The position numbers were made by a program, and so were the translations under genes. A DNA stretch of 64,000 bases from J027 sp965215855 (lineage in GTDB: Bacteria; Chloroflexota; Anaerolineae; Aggregatilineales; J027): NCBI GenBank assembly GCA_965215855.1, contig CBDCER010000001.1, positions 62,001-126,000 on the forward strand, read 5' to 3'. The notes beneath the pieces are model-generated. The model saw nothing but the letters and a program-made list of their open reading frames with translations, ran no database searches and had not been told where the DNA came from. Shown in pieces: positions 26,660 to 34,957 of this stretch. Position 1 is the stretch's first letter; every line of letters begins with the position of its first letter.

Positions 26660-28200
26660 TAGCGCAGAATGGCATAGCCCGCTGGTTCGATGGTAAAAGA
26701 GTTGCCGTCCAGCGTGAAGCCTTCGCCGAGGACAATTTCGGTGGGAACTGTACCGGTAAATGATGCGCTGACAGGCTCTACCTGGAAATTAATGATAATC
26801 ATGATGGGTGCTGTTTCCTCGCCGCGCCACATGGCGTAAAGGTCAATGCCTTCGGAGGAAATATCCAGTTTGCCAACGCCGCCGTTGTGAAGTTCGGGGG
26901 TTGCGTGGCGCAGCTGGGCCAATATCCGGTAGTGATTCAATAGTGACGCAGGATCGCCTTCCTGTTCCTCGATGCTGATGCCGTCGTTGGGGGCGTTGTA
27001 GCGTTGGTCGGGGGCATACCAGGTAGTTCGTATTGGGCCATTTTCGTTGGCATACCAATCCAGCGGCTCGCGGCGGGGTTCGTCGTAGTAGGGGGCTGTT
27101 CCCCGGCTGCCGAACATGCCGATTTCCTCGCCGTAGTAGAGCATGGGTGTGCCGGGAGCCGTCATCAACCAAACTGCCGCAGCACGGGCACGAGCCACAT
27201 CGCCTTCGACCTCGCTCATGATGCGGTTGGTATCGTGGTTGTTGATAAAGCGCACCAGATGAGTGCCATCAGGATAAAGGCGTTGTGCGCCGTTGACGGC
27301 AATTTCCATGAAATCGCCCGATGATGCGCCAGAAACTGTACCGTCATTGTTGGTATGGTGATCGGCAATGAGGGAGTGGAAGGTGGGAAAGTCGAAGATG
27401 GCATTGAAGCCGTCACCCTGTACATAATCACGCAATTCTAGTCCGCTGCGAAGCCAGGCCTCGGCCAAGAGGATGGAGTCGGGGTTTTTATCGCGCATGG
27501 CGGTTCGCAGGTCGGCCCAAAAGCTGAGGGGCGGGCCAACAGCAACATCGCAACGGAAGCCATCAAAGCCATCTGTGGTATCACCGTCGCCATTGGGGTC
27601 CATCCAGAACTGCGCCATGTCGACCATATATTGACGGGCGAAATCGCTCTGGTAGTTGATTTCTGGCATGGAACTGATGCCAGAGAAGCCCTGTACCTGT
27701 GTTTGCTCCTCATTAATCCACTTATAGAATTCACTATACTCGGATTCAGGGTTGGCAAAAGCATCTAGGAAGAAGGGGTGACGGTTGGAGGTGTGGTTGG
27801 CGACGTAATCCATGATGATGTACATGTCGCGCTGGTGAACTTCCTCAATCAGGCGCAACACGTCATCCAGCGTGCCATAGTCGGGGTTGATGGCATAGTA
27901 ATCGGTGATGTCGTAGCCATGATAGGAAGGGCTGGCGTGGATGGGCATGAGCCAGATGATATTTGCACCGAGGCTCTGGATATAATCCAGACCGTCGATG
28001 ACGCCCTGGATGTCGCCAATGCCGTCGCCGTTGCTATCGCGGAAACTGCGGACAAAAACTTCGTACATGATGCCTTCGCGGAACCATTGTGCGCCAAATA
28101 GATCACCTTGTGCATGGGTGGAGATGGGGGTGTTGGTCATAGTCGGAATCAGGGATATGAGTAGGATAAGACAGATTGCAAAATTAAGTGTTTTTCGCAT
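26659..28200 (-). CDS. Secreted alpha-amylase family protein (GH13)
   Basis: A protein of about 513 residues with a signal peptide (MRKTLN start, about 31 residues, ending THAQ). The four GH13 conserved regions are readable: DYVANHTS, GFDGFRCDVA with the nucleophile Asp, LAEAW with the acid/base Glu, and FINNHDTNR. The N-terminal (beta/alpha)8 barrel is followed by a short C-terminal beta domain. It should cut alpha-glucans outside the cell, feeding the permease pair on the opposite strand; exact specificity (alpha-amylase, neopullulanase, glucosidase) is not decided. ATG at 28200 has AAGGA 6 bases upstream and starts the signal peptide. An extended -10 lies at 28237-28245. Confidence 0.93.
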   Translation of the reverse strand: MRKTLNFAICLILLISLIPTMTNTPISTHAQGDLFGAQWFREGIMYEVFVRSFRDSNGDGIGDIQGVIDGLDYIQSLGANIIWLMPIHASPSYHGYDITDYYAINPDYGTLDDVLRLIEEVHQRDMYIIMDYVANHTSNRHPFFLDAFANPESEYSEFYKWINEEQTQVQGFSGISSMPEINYQSDFARQYMVDMAQFWMDPNGDGDTTDGFDGFRCDVAVGPPLSFWADLRTAMRDKNPDSILLAEAWLRSGLELRDYVQGDGFNAIFDFPTFHSLIADHHTNNDGTVSGASSGDFMEIAVNGAQRLYPDGTHLVRFINNHDTNRIMSEVEGDVARARAAAVWLMTAPGTPMLYYGEEIGMFGSRGTAPYYDEPRREPLDWYANENGPIRTTWYAPDQRYNAPNDGISIEEQEGDPASLLNHYRILAQLRHATPELHNGGVGKLDISSEGIDLYAMWRGEETAPIMIIINFQVEPVSASFTGTVPTEIVLGEGFTLDGNSFTIEPAGYAILR

Positions 28201-28236
28201 GATGAATCCTTGCTGGTACTGTACGTTTCGAGGGTA

Positions 28237-28245
28237 AGTGTAACA
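28237..28245 (-). promoter_or_regulatory. Extended -10 promoter TGT-TACACT for the amylase gene
   Basis: Minus-strand TGT (28245-28243) and TACACT (28242-28237), 36 bases before the amylase ATG. Confidence 0.45.
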
Positions 28246-28299
28246 CAGAAAATTAGACTTGATATGGGGTGGGGAGCGTGCTACCATAATGGGCGAAGT

Positions 28300-28372
28300 G
28301 CCATCCTAGCTCAATTGGCAGAGCAATCGCTTCGTAAGCGATAGGTTATGGGTTCAAGTCCCATGGATGGCT
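28300..28372 (+). tRNA. tRNA-Thr (anticodon CGU)
   Basis: A 73-base cloverleaf. Acceptor GCCATCC pairs with GGATGGC, D stem GCTC/GAGC, anticodon stem ATCGC/GCGAT around the loop TTCGTAA with anticodon CGT, and T stem ATGGG/CCCAT with loop TTCAAGT. The discriminator base is T and CCA is not encoded. A T-run (28374-28379) directly after it may end transcription. It reads ACG codons. Confidence 0.95.
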
Positions 28373-28406
28373 CTTTTTTGTTACCTGGAACAGGGTCGAT
28401 GTTCTG

Positions 28407-28415
28407 TGGTACACT
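28407..28415 (+). promoter_or_regulatory. Extended -10 promoter TGG-TACACT
   Basis: TGG (28407-28409) and TACACT (28410-28415) lie after the tRNA gene and 65 bases before the methyltransferase start, so they could serve the methyltransferase-valS pair. Confidence 0.4.
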
Positions 28416-28479
28416 ACCTCCCCACGAAAGCGTAGCCCTTGCGCAAAAGGCGTAAAGGGTATTTTTGTGCGAGCGATTG

Positions 28480-29262
28480 ATGGACAAAAACCTCACCAAT
28501 GATACGAATGAGTTTTATGATGCTGTTGCTGACGACTACCATCTGTGGTATCGGGACTGGGAAAGCACCCTGGAGCGCGAAGGGCTGCAATTGCGGCGTT
28601 GGCTGCGAGATCGAGGCCAGGTGCGACGGGTGCTGGATGCGTCGTCGGGGCCGGGCACGCAGGCCATTGCATTGGCACAACTGGGGTATGAGGTTACCGC
28701 TGCTGATCCCAGCGCGGGGATGTTGGACCGGGCACGTCAATATGCAGTAGAGTATGGGGTTGGTGACAAGATTGAATTTGTGCAGTCTGATTTCCTGACT
28801 CTGCCGCGGATGGTGGGGGATGATTTTGACGCTGTGTTGACCAAAGGCAGTGCCTTTCCACATCTCATTACGGATGAAGAGATCGAGGTGACCCTGAAGA
28901 ACTTTCGGAATATGTTGCGTCCGGGCGGCGTCGCGATCATTGGCATACAGGATTTTGAGCCATTTCTGGAAGACCGACCTCGCTTCATACCTGGCCGGGT
29001 ACATGAACCGGAATTAGACGGCCCACAGGTTATCACCTTCGATATTTGGGATTGGGACGATGGCCCGCCGTTGACGGTGACGGTCAATAGTTTTATTGTT
29101 AGTGGGCGTGAGACGACCTACCGAACAGTCAAGCGTCCGGTGGTGGTACGCGCATTGACGGCCACAGAAGTGCAGGTGGCGTTGCTAGAAGCTGGTTTTG
29201 AAGATATTGAGATTATCCGTGATCGCCTGGAACTGGTGATGATCGCACGCAAACCCGAATAA
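28480..29262 (+). CDS. Class I SAM-dependent methyltransferase
   Basis: A protein of about 260 residues. Motif I VLDASSGPGTQAIAL (about residues 47-61) binds SAM, followed by an acidic end of strand 2 (VTAADPSAGML) and motif LRPGGVAIIGIQD. The N-terminal part (YDAVADDYHLWYRDWE) is like glycine/sarcosine N-methyltransferases and related small-molecule enzymes, but the substrate cannot be assigned. It ends 17 bases before valS and is probably co-transcribed. Confidence 0.88.
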   Translation: MDKNLTNDTNEFYDAVADDYHLWYRDWESTLEREGLQLRRWLRDRGQVRRVLDASSGPGTQAIALAQLGYEVTAADPSAGMLDRARQYAVEYGVGDKIEFVQSDFLTLPRMVGDDFDAVLTKGSAFPHLITDEEIEVTLKNFRNMLRPGGVAIIGIQDFEPFLEDRPRFIPGRVHEPELDGPQVITFDIWDWDDGPPLTVTVNSFIVSGRETTYRTVKRPVVVRALTATEVQVALLEAGFEDIEIIRDRLELVMIARKPE

Positions 29263-29279
29263 GGAGACCTGATTTTACG

Positions 29280-31904
29280 ATGACCTTAGCCAAAAACTTT
29301 GATTTCCGGGAAGCTGAAGCCCGTCTCTATGAATGGTGGGAAAACAACGGCTATTTTAAGCCGGAAAGTGCGACTTCGGCGACAAAACCGTATGTCATCA
29401 GTATGCCGCCACCGAATGTGACTGGGGCGCTGCATAACGGCCATGCTATGTTCGTCAGCCTGGAAGATTTGATGATGCGCTATGCGAGGATGAAAGGCCG
29501 GGCGGCGCTGTGGGTTCCGGGAACAGATCATGCTGGAATCGCTACGCAATTGCAGGTCGAAAAGATGTTGCGGGATGAGGGCACGAGCCGCGATGAAGTT
29601 GGGCGCGAGGAGTTTTTGCGGCGGACCTGGGAATGGAAGGCGAAATATGGCGGCCACATCCAGAATCAACTGCGACGCCTGGGCGCATCATGCGACTGGG
29701 AGCGCGAACGGTTCACGTTGGATGAGGGGCTGTCGCGGGCGGTGCGTGAAGCTTTTGTGCGTCTGTGGGAAGATGGACTGGTTTATAGGGGAACGCGCCT
29801 TATCAACTGGTCGCCGGGTCTGAAAACAGCTGTCAGCGATCTGGAAGTGGAAAACAAGGAAATGGAAGGCAAGCTATACTTCTTCCGCTATCCGGTAGAG
29901 GGCGGCGAGTATATTCCGGTGGCGACCACGCGTCCAGAGACCATCCTGGGCGATACTGCGGTGGCTGTGCATCCTGAAGATGATCGGTACAAACATCTGA
30001 TTGGTAGGACGGCATATGTGCCGATGCTCAATCGTCCGATTCCAGTTATCGCCGATGAATATGTGGACCGCGAGTTTGGAACGGGTGCGCTGAAGATTAC
30101 ACCGGGACATGATTTCAACGACTATCAAATCGGGGAACAGCATGGCCTGGAAATCGTGAATATCATGAACAAAGATGCCACACTGAACGGAAATGCTGGG
30201 CCTTATGCTGGTATGGAGCGTTTTGCGGCCCGTGAGAAATTGTGGCAGGACATGACCGAGGCTGGCATGAGCATTGAGGTCAAGCCTTATCCGATGACCG
30301 TTCCAGTCAGCCAACGAGGCGGCGAAATTATTGAACCGCTAGTGTCGGAGCAGTGGTTTGTTAATGTGAAACCGCTAGCTGAGAAAGCGATTCAGGCAGT
30401 GAAGGATGGGCGCATCAAGATCGTGCCGACCCACTTCGAGAAAGTCTATTTCCACTGGCTTGAGAATATTCAGGACTGGTGTGTGAGCCGCCAACTGTGG
30501 TGGGGACATCGGATTCCGGCCTGGACACACACCGAGACCGGAGAAGTTAGAGTATTGCGTGATGGTCCGCCTGATGATTCTGGTCAGTGGGAACAAGATC
30601 CAGATGTACTGGATACCTGGTTTAGCAGTGGATTGTGGCCGTTCAGTACATTGGGGTGGCCGGATGCGACGGATGACCTGGCGACTTACTATCCCACCGA
30701 TATGATGGAAACAGGTTACGACATCCTGTTCTTCTGGGTGGCGCGGATGGTGATGATGGGGCTGTGGCTGACAGATGAAGCACCGTTCCATACCATTTAT
30801 CTGCATGGCTTGGTGCGGGATGAGCATGGGCGCAAGATGAGTAAGACGCTCGGCAACGTGATTGACCCGTTGGAGTTGGTGGAGGAATATGGGGCGGATG
30901 CGTTGCGCTTCACTCTGTTAACGGGTTCGACGCCGGGGAATGATATGAACATGGCGATTGGCCGTGTGGAACATAGCCGCAACTTTGGCAACAAAATCTG
31001 GCAGATTACGCGCTTCGCCCTTAGCAACCTGGATGGTGAGGAGCCGCGTGAGTTGCCTGCCCCGGATGCGCTCGATTTACCAAGTGCCTGGATTTTGAGC
31101 CGGTTGATGAAATTGGTGCAGACGGTAGATCGTCTTTTTGAAACTTACCAATATGGCGAAGCAGGCCGCCAGATTTTGAGCTTTATGTGGGATGAATTGG
31201 CTGATTGGTATGTGGAAATCAGCAAACATGCACTGTACGGCGATGATGAAGCGGCGCGATCTCGGACGCGAGCAGTGTTGGTGTATACGATGGATACTTG
31301 TTTGCGCCTATTGCATCCTTATATGCCGTTTATGACCGAGGAATTGTGGCAGGCCATTCCACATGAAGGTAAGGCACTCATGATGGCGTCGTGGCCGGAA
31401 GCTGATGAGTCCTATGTGGATGATTCGGCTGAAAACGCGATGCAAACGCTGAGGGAGTTGGTGGTGGGTGTGCGGGCCACGCGTACCGAGTATGGTGTGG
31501 AGCCGGGCAAGCGTATTGAGGCCATTATCGCGCCGGGATCCATGCAAAAAATCTTGATGACGTATCGTTATGTGTTTGCGCGGCTGTGTAATGTGCATGA
31601 AGTGAGTTTTCTGGAGGATGGGGCTGCTGCACCCGCACCAGATGAAGCAGCGGCGCTGGTTTCGGCAGATGTGACCGTCTATTTGCCGCTGGCGGGCATG
31701 GTTGATCTGGATGCTGAACGCAGCCGTTTGGAAGGGGAACTGGCCGATCTGGAACGCCAGCTGGCACGTGTTCAAGGACTACTGGGCAACGATAACTTTG
31801 TGCAGAAAGCCAAGCCAGAGGTTGTGCAGCGCGAACGCGACAAATTGGCAGATTTGACAGCCAGCATCAACGCGGTGAATGAGCGTCTGAAAGCACTGGG
31901 GTAG
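29280..31904 (+). CDS. valS: Valyl-tRNA synthetase
   Basis: A protein of 874 residues, full length for the bacterial enzyme. The class I signatures are present: PPPNVTGALHNGH (HIGH-type motif with Asn in the second place, about residues 43-54) and KMSKT (about 519-523). The editing domain contains the usual TTRPETILGDTAVAVHP. The C-terminal coiled-coil arm, with repeated Glu/Leu/Arg, ends the protein and contacts tRNA-Val. It charges tRNA-Val with valine and removes misattached threonine. The ATG is preceded by AAGGAGA (29262-29268). Position 17 bases after the methyltransferase suggests one transcript. Confidence 0.98.
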   Translation: MTLAKNFDFREAEARLYEWWENNGYFKPESATSATKPYVISMPPPNVTGALHNGHAMFVSLEDLMMRYARMKGRAALWVPGTDHAGIATQLQVEKMLRDEGTSRDEVGREEFLRRTWEWKAKYGGHIQNQLRRLGASCDWERERFTLDEGLSRAVREAFVRLWEDGLVYRGTRLINWSPGLKTAVSDLEVENKEMEGKLYFFRYPVEGGEYIPVATTRPETILGDTAVAVHPEDDRYKHLIGRTAYVPMLNRPIPVIADEYVDREFGTGALKITPGHDFNDYQIGEQHGLEIVNIMNKDATLNGNAGPYAGMERFAAREKLWQDMTEAGMSIEVKPYPMTVPVSQRGGEIIEPLVSEQWFVNVKPLAEKAIQAVKDGRIKIVPTHFEKVYFHWLENIQDWCVSRQLWWGHRIPAWTHTETGEVRVLRDGPPDDSGQWEQDPDVLDTWFSSGLWPFSTLGWPDATDDLATYYPTDMMETGYDILFFWVARMVMMGLWLTDEAPFHTIYLHGLVRDEHGRKMSKTLGNVIDPLELVEEYGADALRFTLLTGSTPGNDMNMAIGRVEHSRNFGNKIWQITRFALSNLDGEEPRELPAPDALDLPSAWILSRLMKLVQTVDRLFETYQYGEAGRQILSFMWDELADWYVEISKHALYGDDEAARSRTRAVLVYTMDTCLRLLHPYMPFMTEELWQAIPHEGKALMMASWPEADESYVDDSAENAMQTLRELVVGVRATRTEYGVEPGKRIEAIIAPGSMQKILMTYRYVFARLCNVHEVSFLEDGAAAPAPDEAAALVSADVTVYLPLAGMVDLDAERSRLEGELADLERQLARVQGLLGNDNFVQKAKPEVVQRERDKLADLTASINAVNERLKALG

Positions 31905-31933
31905 GGCTGCAAGGGCAGGGTGGATGTGACGCC

Positions 31934-32167
31934 TTAGCCGCCCTCTTGTTTGACCAGCATGTAAATGCGCCGTCCAGCTTCTTGGGCGGCTTTTTTCACT
32001 TCAACATCCTTATGGTTCTTGAACACTTCTTCAAGAACAGGCAGGGCGTCTTTGGCTTTGGCTCCAAATTCTACCAGGGCGCTGATGGTCTTGAGCAGCA
32101 CTGCTACATCTTTGTCCTTCAAACGTGAGATATAGAATTGAATGACTTTGTCTTCGGAGGATGGCAT
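31934..32167 (-). CDS. Small HEAT-repeat-like protein
   Basis: A protein of 77 residues made of paired amphipathic helices. KTISALVEFGAKAKDALPVLEEVFKN fits the HEAT repeat pattern (helix A, Pro/Gly turn, helix B), and another helix pair follows (EVKKAAQEAGRRI). This is about two repeats, enough for a small protein-binding unit. No enzymatic motif is present. It is convergent with valS, whose stop is 30 bases away. Confidence 0.7.
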   Translation of the reverse strand: MPSSEDKVIQFYISRLKDKDVAVLLKTISALVEFGAKAKDALPVLEEVFKNHKDVEVKKAAQEAGRRIYMLVKQEGG

Positions 32168-32245
32168 TACTATCCCTCTGTCGGTGTACGATGTGTCTCT
32201 GATTATTGCAACTCGATATTGATTTTACACCAGAAGGCTTTGAAG

Positions 32246-32254
32246 TGATACAAT
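32246..32254 (+). promoter_or_regulatory. Extended -10 promoter TGA-TACAAT
   Basis: TGA (32246-32248) and TACAAT (32249-32254), 36 bases before the nucleotidyltransferase ATG at 32291. Confidence 0.4.
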
Positions 32255-32290
32255 ATGCCTCAAAATCTATATTTTGTTAAGGAAGTTTGT

Positions 32291-33256
32291 ATGATCAAGC
32301 AAGGGGTGATATTGGCAGCAGGACGTGGGTCGCGACTAGGGGCATTGACCAGCGACCGCACGAAAGCGATGCTGCCAGTGTTGGGCAAGCCGATAATGGT
32401 GCGGGTGATGGATCGAATGCGCGAGGCCGGTATTACGCGCTTCGTGGTGGTGATTGGGGCGCAGGAGGGTAGTCTGGCATCTTATTTAAGTAGTTCCTGG
32501 TATCCTAACACTGAGGTTGAGTATGTGTTGCAACCCGTACCCAAAGGGACTGCTGATGCGCTGGCGTTGGCAGCCAAGTATATTGAGGACGATTTTCTGC
32601 TGGCCTCTGTTGATAACTTGACTCCACCGGACCATATTCCGATGATGATGGATCAATTCCATGAGATGGAGACTGATTTCTTGTTGAGTTTGGTTCGGGC
32701 TGGGTCGGAGGAAATTCGGACATCGGCGGAAGTTGTGGTTGAAGGAACGCAGGTGACGGAGATCGTCGAGAAGCCAGTCGAGCCTCGTAGCAATATGGCG
32801 GCGTTTATGGTGTATGCCTGTAAACGTAGGTTTTTGGAGTATTTGGATGAAGTCAAGACGTCGTCGCGGGGTGAGAAGGAACTGGCGAGCGCAATTCAGA
32901 TGTTGATTGCAGACGGTGGGCATGTGGGCTATGTGGTGGCCGACCAACGCCAGCATCTATCTGTGGAGCGCGATTTGCTGATGGTCAACCGGAGCTATCT
33001 GGATGAGGGACGTGATTGCCATATCCTGAGCGAAATTCCGGGAACAGTGGCGATTATCCCGCCGATTCGGATCGACCCCGGCGTTAATGTAGGCCGTAAT
33101 GCCCAGATTGGACCGTATGTCTATTTGGAGAGCGGCTGTACGATTGGGGAGGGGGCCACGATTTCCAACGCGGTTGTCCTTCGGAACACAGCGATTGGCA
33201 AGGGAGAGGTGTGCGAGAACCAGATTGCGATGCGGAGCAATCGGATACTGGTTTAA
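32291..33256 (+). CDS. Sugar-1-phosphate nucleotidyltransferase with hexapeptide-repeat tail
   Basis: A protein of about 321 residues. The N-terminal nucleotidyltransferase domain starts with the signature ILAAGRGSRLGALTSDRTKAML and continues with GTADALALAAKYI and the metal-site pattern LLASVDN. The C-terminal 70 residues (VAIIPPIRIDPGVNVGRNAQIGPYVYLESG) are a left-handed beta-helix as in GlmU and glucose-1-phosphate thymidylyltransferase-like enzymes. It should make a nucleotide-activated sugar for polysaccharide or glycan synthesis. ATG at 32291 follows AAGGAAG at a good distance. Confidence 0.9.
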   Translation: MIKQGVILAAGRGSRLGALTSDRTKAMLPVLGKPIMVRVMDRMREAGITRFVVVIGAQEGSLASYLSSSWYPNTEVEYVLQPVPKGTADALALAAKYIEDDFLLASVDNLTPPDHIPMMMDQFHEMETDFLLSLVRAGSEEIRTSAEVVVEGTQVTEIVEKPVEPRSNMAAFMVYACKRRFLEYLDEVKTSSRGEKELASAIQMLIADGGHVGYVVADQRQHLSVERDLLMVNRSYLDEGRDCHILSEIPGTVAIIPPIRIDPGVNVGRNAQIGPYVYLESGCTIGEGATISNAVVLRNTAIGKGEVCENQIAMRSNRILV

Positions 33257-33290
33257 TGGGTCGAAATTAGGCATAACGCGAGGAGGCGAC

Positions 33291-33869
33291 ATGGCATTCA
33301 ATCGAGATGATGCGTGGAATATTGTGAGCGAGTTTGTGGAGGGCCAGAATTTGCGGCGGCACATGCTGTCGGTGGAAGCGGCGATGCGGGCCTATGCCGA
33401 TCATTTTGATGAAAATGCTGATGATTGGGGTGTGGTCGGGCTATTGCATGATTTTGATTGGGAAATCCACCCGAATTTGGATGAACACCCCATGCAGGGC
33501 GCACCGATCTTGCGGGAACGGGGCGTGCCGGAAGACGTTATTCTCTCGATATTGAGCCATGCCGAGCGAACCGGCGTTCCTCGCGAGACGTTGCGTGATA
33601 AGGCGCTTTATGCAGTGGATGAGCTAACAGGCTTGATTTATGCAGCGGCTTTGGTGCGGCCCTCGAAGGATATTCGGGATATGAAAGTGAAGTCGGTTAG
33701 GAAGAAATGGAAAGATAAATCCTTCGCAGCTGGCGCGAATCGACAGGATATTGAGGAAGGTTGTGTAGACCTGGGGGTAGATTTGTGGGAATTACATGTG
33801 CCGCTGGTGTTGAAGGCGATGCAAGGTATTGCACCGGAACTTGGTCTGGACGGCAATGCGGCGCAGTAG
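33291..33869 (+). CDS. HD-domain phosphohydrolase
   Basis: A protein of about 192 residues. The HD motif set is visible: RRHMLSVEAAM (first His), GLLHDFDWE (His-Asp) and SHAERTGVP with a later His, then YAVDELTGLIYA (Asp). This is the metal-dependent phosphohydrolase type typical of small bacterial HD proteins. The start at 33291 has a consensus AGGAGG just before it; the longer upstream frame lies within the previous gene and has no other support. Substrates are probably nucleotides, but this is not shown. Confidence 0.86.
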   Translation: MAFNRDDAWNIVSEFVEGQNLRRHMLSVEAAMRAYADHFDENADDWGVVGLLHDFDWEIHPNLDEHPMQGAPILRERGVPEDVILSILSHAERTGVPRETLRDKALYAVDELTGLIYAAALVRPSKDIRDMKVKSVRKKWKDKSFAAGANRQDIEEGCVDLGVDLWELHVPLVLKAMQGIAPELGLDGNAAQ

Positions 33870-33898
33870 GCATGTGAGATAAGGCAGAGGAGTCGCCA

Positions 33899-34855
33899 GT
33901 GCATTTACGCTATCAGACAGAGGCTTTTCGCGAGTCAATAAAATCGGTATTGGGAGCGCCTCCGGAGGAAGCTCCGCTGAGTCCACAGGTATTGGAGATT
34001 GTGGAGGAAGATGGCTATCGACGTGAAAAGATTCGCTACCGATTGGGCCTGGATGATTGGGGCTTTGCGTATCTATTGATTCCTGAATTCGCGCACGAGC
34101 CGCTGCCAGCCGTACTCTGTCACCATCGCCATAATCGGGACTGGTCATTGGGCAAAAGCGAAGTTGTGGGCTTGCGGGGTGATCCAGACGAAGCCTATGG
34201 GCTGGATTTGGTGCGGCGGGGCTATGTGGTGTTTGCGCCAGATGCGCTGGCGTTTGAGGATCGTTGCCCACCAGATGTTGATCATGACGATCCATTGGAA
34301 GCGTATATGAACAACTTCAATGAATTGGCAGCGCGTTTATTGCGAGGTGAAACGCTGCTGAAAAAAGTGATCTGGGATGCCAGTCGAGGGATTGATTATC
34401 TGCTGACCCGTCAAGATGTTGTGGACGCAAGTCGCATCGGGTTTATGGGGCATGGCTATGGGGCGCGTATGGCGATTTGGACGGCGGCGTTGGATGACCG
34501 TATCTTCGCATGTGTGGCGCATGGCAGCGTGGGAAGTATGTATCAAGCCCAACGTTCTGGACATTTCATTCAGATTGAGTTTGCTGTGCCGCGCTTGCTA
34601 CAGGTGGCGGATTATGACCGCGTGTTGAGCCTGGCAGCACCGCGCCCGCTGCTAATTTCGGCCAGTGGTGATGACCCTGATAGTCAGGACGCCAAAGATG
34701 TGTATATGAAGGCTCGGCGAAGTTATGCACGGATGGGGGCGGCCAATCGCTTTGCTTTCTATCAATATGATGATGAGCCGGATGCACCCTATTTCACGAT
34801 GCAGGCGCGTCATAAAGCCTATGATTGGCTGGATGATTGGTTACAACCCTTCTAG
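33899..34855 (+). CDS. Alpha/beta-hydrolase fold protein lacking the nucleophile serine
   Basis: A protein of 318 residues with an alpha/beta-hydrolase core of the dienelactone hydrolase/acetyl xylan esterase class (AVLCHHRHN, YVVFAPDALAFEDR, IDYLLTRQDVVDASRIGFMGH, RPLLISASGDDPD). The nucleophile elbow reads GHGYG where GHSxG is expected, with codon GGC where a Ser codon should be (about 34453). The usual catalytic His near the end is also not in place (PYFTMQARHKAYDWL). It is therefore probably a non-catalytic binding protein or uses other residues. GTG start with GAGGAG upstream; 30 bases after the HD gene. Confidence 0.8.
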   Translation: MHLRYQTEAFRESIKSVLGAPPEEAPLSPQVLEIVEEDGYRREKIRYRLGLDDWGFAYLLIPEFAHEPLPAVLCHHRHNRDWSLGKSEVVGLRGDPDEAYGLDLVRRGYVVFAPDALAFEDRCPPDVDHDDPLEAYMNNFNELAARLLRGETLLKKVIWDASRGIDYLLTRQDVVDASRIGFMGHGYGARMAIWTAALDDRIFACVAHGSVGSMYQAQRSGHFIQIEFAVPRLLQVADYDRVLSLAAPRPLLISASGDDPDSQDAKDVYMKARRSYARMGAANRFAFYQYDDEPDAPYFTMQARHKAYDWLDDWLQPF

Positions 34856-34915
34856 ACAATAGCCGACGCTCAGGCGGCGACATGCTGACGTAGCATGTAT
34901 CGGCTGGTCTGAGTC

Positions 34916-34924
34916 TGCTATAAT
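34916..34924 (+). promoter_or_regulatory. Extended -10 promoter TGC-TATAAT
   Basis: TGC (34916-34918) and perfect TATAAT (34919-34924) stand 34 bases before the ATG at 34958. It probably drives the two LysM genes. Confidence 0.55.
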
Positions 34925-34957
34925 TCTCGCCCGAAACAACCATGATTTGAGAAACTG

